DNA from: Coriobacteriia bacterium
GTDB lineage: Bacteria; Actinomycetota; Coriobacteriia; Coriobacteriales; Atopobiaceae
Reading direction: 5' to 3'
Assembly: GCA_030530145.1 (NCBI GenBank)
Contig: JAUMVN010000020.1
Coordinates: forward strand, 1-40,894
DNA length: 40,894 nt
The notes below the pieces were generated by a model. It had not been told where the DNA came from and searched no databases. It saw nothing but the letters and a program-made list of their open reading frames with translations. Shown here one piece after another: positions 33,901-40,034 of the stretch; position 1 is the first letter of the stretch; each line of letters opens with the position of its first letter. A program made the translations under genes and the position numbers.

Positions 33901-35262
33901 TTATGCAAAGAGCGAGATCACAAGTGCGCACGCCAGGCCGGTGAGTCCGATGACCGTCTCCATCACGGTCCAGGAGCGCAGGGTGGTCTTCTCGTCGATC
34001 TCCAGGAACGACGAGCACATCCAGAAGCCGGCGTCGTTCACGTGGGAGAGCGCGGTGGCACCGCCGCAGATGGCCAGGCCGATGGCGGCGCGCATGAGGA
34101 CCGAGGCGCCGGAAACGGCGGGCATGGCGGCCATGATGCCCGAGGCCATGGTCATGGCCACGATCGAGCTGCCCACGGAGGCGCGCACGAGCACGGCGAT
34201 GAGGAAGCCGACCACGACGAGCGGCAACGGGCTGTTCTCCAGCAAAGGTCCGATGATTTGGCCGAGGCCACAGTCTTGGAGCATCCAGCGGATCACGCCG
34301 CCGCAGGCGATGACGAGCAAGATCATGCCCACCGGCTTAAGCGAGCGGTCCGCGAGCGCCTTGAGCTCCGCACCGGTATAGCCGCGACGGGCGCCCAGCA
34401 GGTACATGGCCACGAGCGTGGCCACGGTCAGCGCCACGAACGGCTTGCCCAGGAAGGCGAGCACGTCGGCAACCTCGGTAGGCAGGGGGACGTAGCTCGA
34501 GAGCGTGCCGAGCAGGATCAGGACGAGCGGGGCCAGGACGATGGCAAGGACCATGGCAAACGAGGGCGGCTCCTTCTCGTCGCCCGCGCCCTCGGCCGAG
34601 GCCACGTGCTCGGGCACGGTGGCGAAGATGCGCGCGCCGACGTTGCGGCCCCACAGCACGCCCGCGACCGCCATGGCCACGAAGGCAGTCGGCACGCCGA
34701 CGAGGATCATCGTGCCAAGGTCGACGTTCAACGTGCCCGCTACCAGCACGGACCCGGCCGAAGGCGGCACGAACGCATACCCCGATGCCAGGCCGGCGAG
34801 AAGCGCGATGCCGTAGTAGAGCGTGGACTTCTTGGTCTGCGAGGCGACGCTGAACGCGAGCGGGATGAGCACGACGACGCCCGCCTCGAAAAAGACCGTG
34901 GTGCCGATCACGAGGCCCGTGATGCCGAGCGCCCAGCTCGAGTGGCCCTGGCCGAACTTCTCGATGAAGGTCGAGGCGATCTTCTTCGCGCCGCCGCTCT
35001 CCTCGAGGATCTGGCCGAACATCGAGCCCAAGCCGATGAGCAGGGCGATGTTCTGCAAGGTCGTACCCACGCCCTTGGTCACCGTGGTGGCCACGAGCTC
35101 GAGCGGCATGCCCGCGCCGATGCCGATAAAGAGCGCCGAGACCATCATCGAGAGCACCGGGTGGAGCTTGAGCTTGATGATGAGCGCGAGCAGCAGGGCG
35201 ATGCCCAGGATCGCCGAGACGACGAGCCGCGTGGGGTCCGCCAAATATGTTGGGTCTGCCAT
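33901..35262 (-). CDS. GntP-family gluconate/sugar-acid permease
   Basis: A 453-residue proton-coupled permease with about twelve to fourteen hydrophobic segments. It is typical of the GntP family in length and motifs: KLKLHPVLSMMVSALFIGIGAG near the N-terminus, GLGSMFGQILEESGGA, FFEAGVVVLIPLAFSVA, GYAFVPPSAGSVLVAG and the ending region ICGGATALSHVNDAGFWM. It imports gluconate or related aldonic acids, matching the dehydratase encoded 67 bp downstream in the same direction. It is divergent from the GntR/FCD regulator, with palindromic sites in the shared intergenic region. Confidence 0.92.
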   Translation of the reverse strand: MADPTYLADPTRLVVSAILGIALLLALIIKLKLHPVLSMMVSALFIGIGAGMPLELVATTVTKGVGTTLQNIALLIGLGSMFGQILEESGGAKKIASTFIEKFGQGHSSWALGITGLVIGTTVFFEAGVVVLIPLAFSVASQTKKSTLYYGIALLAGLASGYAFVPPSAGSVLVAGTLNVDLGTMILVGVPTAFVAMAVAGVLWGRNVGARIFATVPEHVASAEGAGDEKEPPSFAMVLAIVLAPLVLILLGTLSSYVPLPTEVADVLAFLGKPFVALTVATLVAMYLLGARRGYTGAELKALADRSLKPVGMILLVIACGGVIRWMLQDCGLGQIIGPLLENSPLPLVVVGFLIAVLVRASVGSSIVAMTMASGIMAAMPAVSGASVLMRAAIGLAICGGATALSHVNDAGFWMCSSFLEIDEKTTLRSWTVMETVIGLTGLACALVISLFA

Positions 35263-35274
35263 GTCCTCTCCAAT

Positions 35275-35338
35275 TCATCAGACCTTTGCAATACGTCTGA
35301 TGACTATAGCGAGTTCAAAGGTCATCTGACCTTTGAAC
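35275..35338. promoter_or_regulatory. Palindromic operator sites of the gntP/gntR intergenic region
   Basis: Two inverted repeats lie just before gntP: TCATCAGAC (35275-35283) with GTCTGATGA (35295-35303), and a perfect 26-bp palindrome at 35313-35338 with 12-bp arms (GTTCAAAGGTCA) around TC. Further TCATCTGAT-like half sites occur near 35357 and 35454. They are good candidates for binding by the divergent GntR/FCD regulator. Confidence 0.7.
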
Positions 35339-35486
35339 GGCGGAAATCGGCTAAATTCATCTGATAAATACTGCGAACGGTAGCGATTTCATCGGCAAAC
35401 GGCAAAGCTCTCAAGGTCAAACGGGCAGCATTTCTCGCCACTGCCCTACAATGCATCTGATGACTTATTGCTAAGAAGGAGCGCCA

Positions 35487-36173
35487 ATGCCTAAGGACCA
35501 GGGGCTGCCGGAGCGGCTCGCAGACCAGATCATCCAGCTTATCCTCGAGGAGGGCCTCGCCCAAGGCGACCGCCTGCCCAACGAAGCGGTCCTCGTCGAG
35601 CGCCTGGGCGCAGGCCGCAGCTCCGTCCGCGAGGCCGTTAAGCTCCTGCAATCCCGAAACATCGTCCGCGTGCGGCAGGGCTCCGGCACGTACGTGGCCT
35701 CCAACCCCGGCGTCGTCGACGACCCCCTCGGCTTCACCTTCATCGACGATAAGCGCCGCCTGACGCACGACCTCCTCGAGGTCCGCTTCATGATCGAGCC
35801 CGAGATGGCGAGAATGGCCGCCGAGCACGCGACGGACGAGCAGGCGGCGCGCATCACGGAGCTCTGCAACGAGTCCGAACGCCTCGCCGAGGCCGGCGAA
35901 GACTACTCCGAGGCCGACACCGAGTTCCACAGCGCCGTGGCCCAGGCCAGCGGCAACCTCGTGGTCCCGCGCCTCATGCCCATCCTCAAGGCCTCGGTCC
36001 CCCTCTTCATAGACGTCACCGGCCGCCAGCTCGTCGCCGAGACCATCCGCACCCACCGTGGCGTCGCCGATGCCATCGCCGCCCACGACGGCACCGCCGC
36101 CCACGACGCCATGTACCTGCACCTGGTCTACAACCGCAACGCCATAGCCCAGCTCGCCGCCCGCGACGCATAA
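35487..36173 (+). CDS. GntR-family regulator with FCD domain (FadR subfamily)
   Basis: A 228-residue regulator. The winged helix covers about 7-72 (LADQIIQLILEEGLAQGDRLPNEAVLVERLGAGRSSVREAVKLLQ, then VRVRQGSGTYV). The all-helical FCD ligand domain follows, with the metal/ligand pattern DTEFHSAVAQASGN, THRGVADAIAAHD and MYLHLVYN. Such proteins usually repress aldonate or hexuronate genes and respond to the acid or its breakdown product. AAGGAG lies 6 nt before the ATG. The gene is divergent from gntP and the dehydratase, which it very likely controls through the palindromes in the shared promoter region. Confidence 0.92.
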   Translation: MPKDQGLPERLADQIIQLILEEGLAQGDRLPNEAVLVERLGAGRSSVREAVKLLQSRNIVRVRQGSGTYVASNPGVVDDPLGFTFIDDKRRLTHDLLEVRFMIEPEMARMAAEHATDEQAARITELCNESERLAEAGEDYSEADTEFHSAVAQASGNLVVPRLMPILKASVPLFIDVTGRQLVAETIRTHRGVADAIAAHDGTAAHDAMYLHLVYNRNAIAQLAARDA

Positions 36174-36207
36174 CCTGCAAAAGGAGCCGTCCCTTCAGCG
36201 GGTCACT

Positions 36208-36242
36208 GTTGCATATGTAGGTTATTTCCCTACTTTTGCAAC
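36208..36242. terminator. Inverted repeat between convergent gntR and PIN genes
   Basis: GTTGCATATGTAGG (36208-36221) and CCTACTTTTGCAAC (36229-36242) pair at 12 of 14 positions around a 7-nt loop. The position between two converging genes suggests a bidirectional terminator. Confidence 0.5.
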
Positions 36243-36280
36243 ATTCTGAAGCGAGCAAACAAGTGCGCAGCAGTCCATCC

Positions 36281-36796
36281 CTAGCCCTCCCTGCCCATAG
36301 CGGCAAGAAGCGCAGCCATGTCAGCCGGTGACATCGCGGCCACGTTCGCCTTGGTCAGCAGGACCCGGTCGCTCGTCACCAGGTAATCGACCTCCGCGCG
36401 CTTCGCCGCGGCCAGAACCATGTTGTCCTCCAGGTCCCAATTGAGCTTGCGGTACTTGCAGGCGAGCCAGGCGTCGGATTCGTCTGCTCCGACCGCAGTG
36501 GCACCCTCGCGGAGCGTGTCCACACAACTCCAGGCAACGCGTCGAATGACGTTCATGGCGGTCTCGTCGATTTCCCCAACCTCGCGTGTCTTGCGCTTGA
36601 GCTCAATGATCAGGATCGCGAACACGTCCTGAAGCGCCCCGACGGGATACACAAGCTGAGCCGACGCCATCTGGGCCGCAGCAAGAAACGCCATCGCGGC
36701 ATCATGCCCCGACCGGTGGCCGAGAAACGCATCGATCCACACGTTCGTGTCGACCAGAATCCTCAGCTCGGCAGGAACCGCCCCTTCCCCGCTCAC
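36281..36796 (-). CDS. PIN-domain protein, probable VapC-type toxin
   Basis: A 171-residue PIN-domain protein, a probable metal-dependent ribonuclease. The opening strand ILVDTNVWID carries D16, and the distal acidic cluster is in WDLEDNMVLAAAKRAEVDYLVTSD (D121, D124, D143). It starts with GTG at 36796, overlapping the upstream gene's TGA by 4 bp, so the two are translationally coupled as expected for toxin and antitoxin. It is slightly longer than classical VapC toxins (about 130-140). Whether it is toxic, and which RNA it would cut, cannot be told here. Confidence 0.82.
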   Translation of the reverse strand: MSGEGAVPAELRILVDTNVWIDAFLGHRSGHDAAMAFLAAAQMASAQLVYPVGALQDVFAILIIELKRKTREVGEIDETAMNVIRRVAWSCVDTLREGATAVGADESDAWLACKYRKLNWDLEDNMVLAAAKRAEVDYLVTSDRVLLTKANVAAMSPADMAALLAAMGREG

Positions 36797-37140
36797 AGGA
36801 GTCCCCTCTCGCCGGCCTTCTCGTAATACGCCATCTCCAGGAGCTCGTCATCAGAGGGCTGCGCCGCATCGGCAACCAAAAGGTCGACGCCCAGGGCACG
36901 CATCTGGAGCGCAACGTCCGCCGCAGCGGATTCGAACAGGTTCGGAGTCACGGGGTTGCTTTGCTTGCCGCGAACCAGATCAAGGACTTCCTGCAAGTCC
37001 CGGCCCCTTCGCGCGGCCTTCTCCCAAACACAGCGGACGACCTCGGTAGGTGTCAACCCCTCGGAAAGAAGCGCCTTATCCCCCGCCGCCTTGACCTCGG
37101 CAGGAATTCTCACGTTCATCTGTGTGACGGCAGCAGGCAT
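36793..37140 (-). CDS. Ribbon-helix-helix (RelB/DinJ-like) antitoxin
   Basis: A 115-residue protein whose N-terminus fits a ribbon-helix-helix DNA-binding antitoxin: MNVRIPAEVKAAGDKAL, then GLTPTEVVRCVWEKAARR, followed by a flexible, acidic C-terminal part that would wrap the toxin. AAGGAGG stands 7 nt before ATG 37140. Its own 21-bp palindromic operator lies immediately upstream. Pairing a RelB/DinJ-like antitoxin with a PIN toxin instead of a RelE/YafQ toxin is a mixed arrangement. It is coupled to the toxin gene by a GTGA overlap. Confidence 0.78.
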   Translation of the reverse strand: MPAAVTQMNVRIPAEVKAAGDKALLSEGLTPTEVVRCVWEKAARRGRDLQEVLDLVRGKQSNPVTPNLFESAAADVALQMRALGVDLLVADAAQPSDDELLEMAYYEKAGERGLL

Positions 37141-37154
37141 CGCACGACCTCCTT

Positions 37155-37175
37155 AGAGCTATACGGTATAGCTCT
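37155..37175. promoter_or_regulatory. Perfect palindromic operator of the toxin-antitoxin operon
   Basis: AGAGCTATAC and GTATAGCTCT flank a single G, forming a perfect 21-bp palindrome 15 bp before the antitoxin ATG. It lies beside the ribosome-binding site and in AT-rich DNA that must include the promoter. Autorepression by the antitoxin through this site is the standard arrangement. Confidence 0.75.
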
Positions 37176-37204
37176 ACAATATCACGAATCAGCCCTCACA
37201 AAGA

Positions 37205-37236
37205 AGCGCCGCCGACGCAGATGCATCGACGGCGCT
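37205..37236 (-). terminator. leuC terminator hairpin
   Basis: AGCGCCGCCG (37205-37214) and CGACGGCGCT (37227-37236) pair with one wobble around a 12-nt loop; on the minus strand TTCTTTG follows. It lies about 35 nt after the leuC stop, so leuC is apparently terminated here rather than continuing into a leuD gene. Confidence 0.6.
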
Positions 37237-37270
37237 CTCGCATAGCTATTCGGTTACACGGCCCCTTAGC

Positions 37271-38536
37271 CTAGTCCAGGTCGCTCGGCAGCGCGATGTG
37301 GCCGACGACGGCGGAGGCGGCGCAGACGGCAGGGCTGGCCAGGTAGACCTCGGAGGTCGGGTCGCCCATGCGGCCGACGAAGTTGCGGTTCGTGGAGCTC
37401 ACGCACTTCTCGCCGGCGGCGAGAATTCCCATGTAGCCGCCGAGGCATGGGCCGCAGGTCGGCGTGGAGACGACGCAGTGAGCGTTGATGAACACATCCA
37501 TAAGGCCCTCGTGCACGCACTGGAGCCAGACGCCCTGCGTGGCGGGGATCACGATGCAGCGGACGTTCGGGTCCACGACGCGGCCGCGCAGGACCTCGGC
37601 GGCGGCGCGCATGTCCTCGATGCGGCCGTTGGTGCAGGAGCCGATGACGGCCTGGTCGATCTTGATTTCGCGGCTCTCGGTCACAGGGTGCGTGTTGCTC
37701 GGCAGGTGCGGCCACGAGACGCAGGGCACGATGTCCGCAGCGTCGATGTGGATGACCTGCTTGTACTGAGCATCGGCATCCGGGTGGAACTCGCGGATGG
37801 GACGCTTGGCGCGACGCTCAACGTACTCGCGACACTTCTCGTCGACCTCGAAGAGGCCGGCCTTGCCGCCCGCCTCGATGGCCATGTTCGCGATGGTCAG
37901 GCGACCCTCGACGGAGAGCGCCTCGATGGTCGAGCCGGCGAACTCCATGGCGCAGTAGAGCGCGCCGTCGACGCCGATCATGCCGATGATGTGCAGGATG
38001 ATGTCCTTGGCAGAGGCGCCCTCGGGAAGCTCACCGTCGATGACGAAGCGGATGGTCTCGGGGACCTTGAACCAGGCGCGGCCGGTGGCCATGCCCACGC
38101 CGGCGTCCGTGGAGCCCACGCCCGTGGAGAACGCGCCGATGCCGCCGTAGGTGCAGGTGTGGGAGTCCGCGCCGATCATGAGGTCGCCGGGGACGACGAC
38201 ACCCTGCTCGGGAAGAAGGGCGTGCTCGATGCCCATGCAGCCCTGCTCGAAGTAGTTCGTGATGTTGTGCTCGTGGGCGAAGTCGCGCGTGACCTTGGTC
38301 TGCTCGGCGCTCTTGATGTCCTTGTTCGGCGAGTAGTGGTCCGGCACGAGGCAGATGCGGTCCTTGTCGAAGACGCCCGCGCCGATCTCGCGCACCGTCT
38401 TGATGGCGATGGGAGCCGTGATGTCGTTGGCGAGCACAAGGTCGAGGTCGCACTCGACGAGCTGGCCGGGGACGACCTCGTCGAGCCCGGCGTGGGCGGC
38501 CAGGATCTTCTCGGCCATGGTCATGGGACGTGCCAT
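37271..38536 (-). CDS. leuC: 3-isopropylmalate dehydratase large subunit
   Basis: A 421-residue Fe-S subunit of isopropylmalate isomerase, of the shorter HACN-like type. Family marks are the substrate and cluster loops [53 protein letters not shown] and [11 protein letters not shown], in which the three cluster cysteines lie, and [21 protein letters not shown] 38536 has TAGGAGAGGAACC upstream; a longer frame reaching 38623 has no such site. It is followed by a terminator and the toxin-antitoxin operon, not by leuD, which lies 36 kb away. The tRNA-Phe gene lies upstream on the same strand. Confidence 0.95.
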   Translation of the reverse strand: MARPMTMAEKILAAHAGLDEVVPGQLVECDLDLVLANDITAPIAIKTVREIGAGVFDKDRICLVPDHYSPNKDIKSAEQTKVTRDFAHEHNITNYFEQGCMGIEHALLPEQGVVVPGDLMIGADSHTCTYGGIGAFSTGVGSTDAGVGMATGRAWFKVPETIRFVIDGELPEGASAKDIILHIIGMIGVDGALYCAMEFAGSTIEALSVEGRLTIANMAIEAGGKAGLFEVDEKCREYVERRAKRPIREFHPDADAQYKQVIHIDAADIVPCVSWPHLPSNTHPVTESREIKIDQAVIGSCTNGRIEDMRAAAEVLRGRVVDPNVRCIVIPATQGVWLQCVHEGLMDVFINAHCVVSTPTCGPCLGGYMGILAAGEKCVSSTNRNFVGRMGDPTSEVYLASPAVCAASAVVGHIALPSDLD

Positions 38537-38674
38537 GTTGGTTCCTCTCCTAGGGGCTGTTTCGCAGCAGTGTTCTAATGATACTCTGCGCCGACGGATG
38601 TCGTGCGTCGCGAAGGGGCCCAAAGGACCCAGATATACTGCTGCGGCGGCAACGAGCCCACAGCCCCGGGCGCA

Positions 38675-38712
38675 AACGAAAACAGGCCAGAAGCTAATAG
38701 CCTCTGACCTGT
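38675..38712 (-). terminator. tRNA-Phe intrinsic terminator
   Basis: On the minus strand ACAGGTCAGAGGCTA and TAGCTTCTGGCCTGT (38682-38712) form a stem with wobble pairs, followed at once by TTTTCG. It begins 8 nt after the tRNA 3' end: a classical intrinsic terminator. Confidence 0.85.
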
Positions 38713-38720
38713 GAATTTAC

Positions 38721-38796
38721 TGGTGGCGGGGAAGGGAGTCGAACCCCTGACACGGGGATTTTCAGTCCCCTGCTCTACCAACTGAGCTACCCAGCC
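38721..38796 (-). tRNA. tRNA-Phe (GAA)
   Basis: A 76-nt cloverleaf on the minus strand with encoded CCA end. The D arm has TAGCTCAGTTGGTAGAGC; the anticodon stem GGGGA/TCCCC encloses loop CTGAAAA with anticodon GAA at 38761-38763; the T loop is TTCGACT. The acceptor stem GGCTGGG/CCCCGCC pairs except for a U4-C69 mismatch, which is unusual. Its own promoter and terminator flank it. Confidence 0.97.
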
Positions 38797-38813
38797 GAAT
38801 GCGTGCGGGGATT

Positions 38814-38841
38814 ACTATAGCAAACTCTGCCCGCGCGTCAA
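38814..38841 (-). promoter_or_regulatory. tRNA-Phe promoter
   Basis: On the minus strand TTGACG (38836-38841) and TATAGT (38814-38819) are separated by 16 bp, both one base from consensus, with a start point expected near 38807, about 11 nt before the mature tRNA 5' end. Confidence 0.8.
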
Positions 38842-38935
38842 AGAACTTTTTTGAGAAACTTTCGGGCGCCCGCAGAAGGGAAGCCGGGATCAGCAAGAAG
38901 CCTGTCTCCGCCTCCGCAAGCCGCTCACAAAAGCG

Positions 38936-39109
38936 CTCGAATACCAATCGCCAGTCCCGACGCGCTCGGGAGCGCTCCGGAGACTGCCCGAGTACCAATC
39001 CGATTATCCGACACGCTGGTCCTCGGCCGATTCTTTGCGCAACCAGCCCGATGGATCGGTATTCGCCCGAATTCCGAAGCAGCCGACCGGGACGCATTGG
39101 TACTCGGGG
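38936..39109. repeat. Inverted set of CGARTACCAATC repeats
   Basis: This is the main content of the 336-bp gene-free stretch 38797-39132. Two forward copies, CTCGAATACCAATCG (38936-38950) and CCCGAGTACCAATCCG (38987-39002), face two reverse copies, GGATCGGTATTCG (39053-39065) and ATTGGTACTCGGGG (39096-39109). The set is thus roughly symmetric about 39027. No gene or transposase accompanies it; a REP-like or structured element is possible. Confidence 0.6.
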
Positions 39110-39132
39110 CGTTTTCCGCGCGAAGAAGAGCC

Positions 39133-39861
39133 TCAACGCGCCCGCGCCGCCTCCACGAACGCCGAGAAGACCTGCCGCGAGGCCTCATCCACGCGGTGCG
39201 CGAACTCGGGGTGCCACTGCACTGCCCAGAGGAACGCGGACGCAGGCCGCCACAGCGCCTCGACAAGCCCATCGGGCGAGACCGCCATGGCCTCGAGCCC
39301 CGGCGCAAGCTCGCGCACCGCCTGATGGTGGTAACTGTTCACGGCGTGCTCCCCCGACCCGATTGCCTCCGCGAGCGGCGTGCCCGGCGCGACCTCGACC
39401 GTGTGCACGGGCACATCATAGGGCGGCGTGCCGTGGTGCTCGACCCCCGACGGGCGCTGCACGGGCAAATCCTGCCACAACGTGCCTCCGAGCAGGGCGT
39501 TTATCACCTGGATGCCACGACAGATGCCGAGCACCGGCAGGTCGCGCTCGAGCGCCAGGGGCAGCAGCGCCGCCTCCATGCGGTCGCGCTCGGGGCAGGT
39601 CTCCCCCACGAGCGCCGCGGCCTCGGGCGCCGCCTCGCCGTACACCTCGGGCGCCACGTCCTGCCCACCGGCAATGAGGAGCCCGTCGCAGGCGGAAAGC
39701 GTCCGCTCCAGCACCTCCGCGTCGTCGCTCAGCGGCAGCATGAGGGGCACGCCGCCCGCCTCGAGCACGCCCTCGAAGTAGCCCGGCAGCATCCAATAGC
39801 TCTCACGCTGCTCGTCAACGAGCGGCGTCACGCCGATGACCGGCCTTCTCGCCTCGCCCAT
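39133..39861 (-). CDS. Class I glutamine amidotransferase-like gamma-glutamyl hydrolase (PuuD/peptidase C26 family)
   Basis: A 242-residue cytoplasmic hydrolase of the peptidase C26/PuuD group, which frees amino groups from gamma-glutamyl compounds such as gamma-glutamyl-GABA. The nucleophile is C114 in LGICRGIQVINALLGGTLWQDL, and the His/Glu pair is H217 and E219 in AVQWHPEF. RPVIGVTPLVD at the start and SYHHQAV are also typical. ATG 39861 has AAGGAGAC upstream, preferred over a start 39 nt earlier that begins inside an inverted repeat. No other polyamine genes are nearby, so the natural substrate is uncertain. Confidence 0.88.
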   Translation of the reverse strand: MGEARRPVIGVTPLVDEQRESYWMLPGYFEGVLEAGGVPLMLPLSDDAEVLERTLSACDGLLIAGGQDVAPEVYGEAAPEAAALVGETCPERDRMEAALLPLALERDLPVLGICRGIQVINALLGGTLWQDLPVQRPSGVEHHGTPPYDVPVHTVEVAPGTPLAEAIGSGEHAVNSYHHQAVRELAPGLEAMAVSPDGLVEALWRPASAFLWAVQWHPEFAHRVDEASRQVFSAFVEAARAR

Positions 39862-39886
39862 ACAGGTCTCCTTCGCTGCGCCCTCA

Positions 39887-39964
39887 AAAACTGCCGCCAA
39901 CTCGCACCCCCAATTCTAGGCAACAGGGGTTTCGTGAATCGAAAGCCGAGATAGCGGCAGTTTT
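39887..39964. repeat. Long inverted repeat upstream of the PuuD-like gene
   Basis: Arms 39887-39904 and 39947-39964 match at 15 of 18 positions, with perfect outer AAAACTGCCGC/GCGGCAGTTTT. An inner CACCCC/GGGGTTTCGTG stem lies in the 42-nt loop. It lies between the leuA terminator and the hydrolase gene and may be a leader structure or a mobile repeat. Confidence 0.6.
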
Positions 39965-39974
39965 AAAAGTAGGA

Positions 39975-40001
39975 CGGCCGGAAGCGCGTGGCTTCCGGCC
40001 G
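39975..40001 (-). terminator. leuA terminator
   Basis: CGGCCGGAAGC (39975-39985) and GCTTCCGGCCG (39991-40001) form a perfect 11-bp stem with a 5-nt loop; on the minus strand TCCTACTTTTAAAA follows. It lies about 34 nt after the leuA stop. Confidence 0.75.
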
Positions 40002-40034
40002 CCCCGGCCCCTTCCCTGCAAAGAAGCGCTCTCG

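Noticed and set aside
1100..37270. Direct repeats or attachment sites bounding the 36-kb carbohydrate region
   Set aside because: Comparing 1.1-1.3 kb with 37.15-37.27 kb by eye gave only short chance matches such as GCCGACGC, and no integrase or transposase gene is present.
38799..39954. Plus-strand open frames between tRNA-Phe and leuA
   Set aside because: They are antisense to the PuuD-like hydrolase and cross the CGARTACCAATC repeat set; their composition is Arg/Ala/Pro-rich and without motifs.
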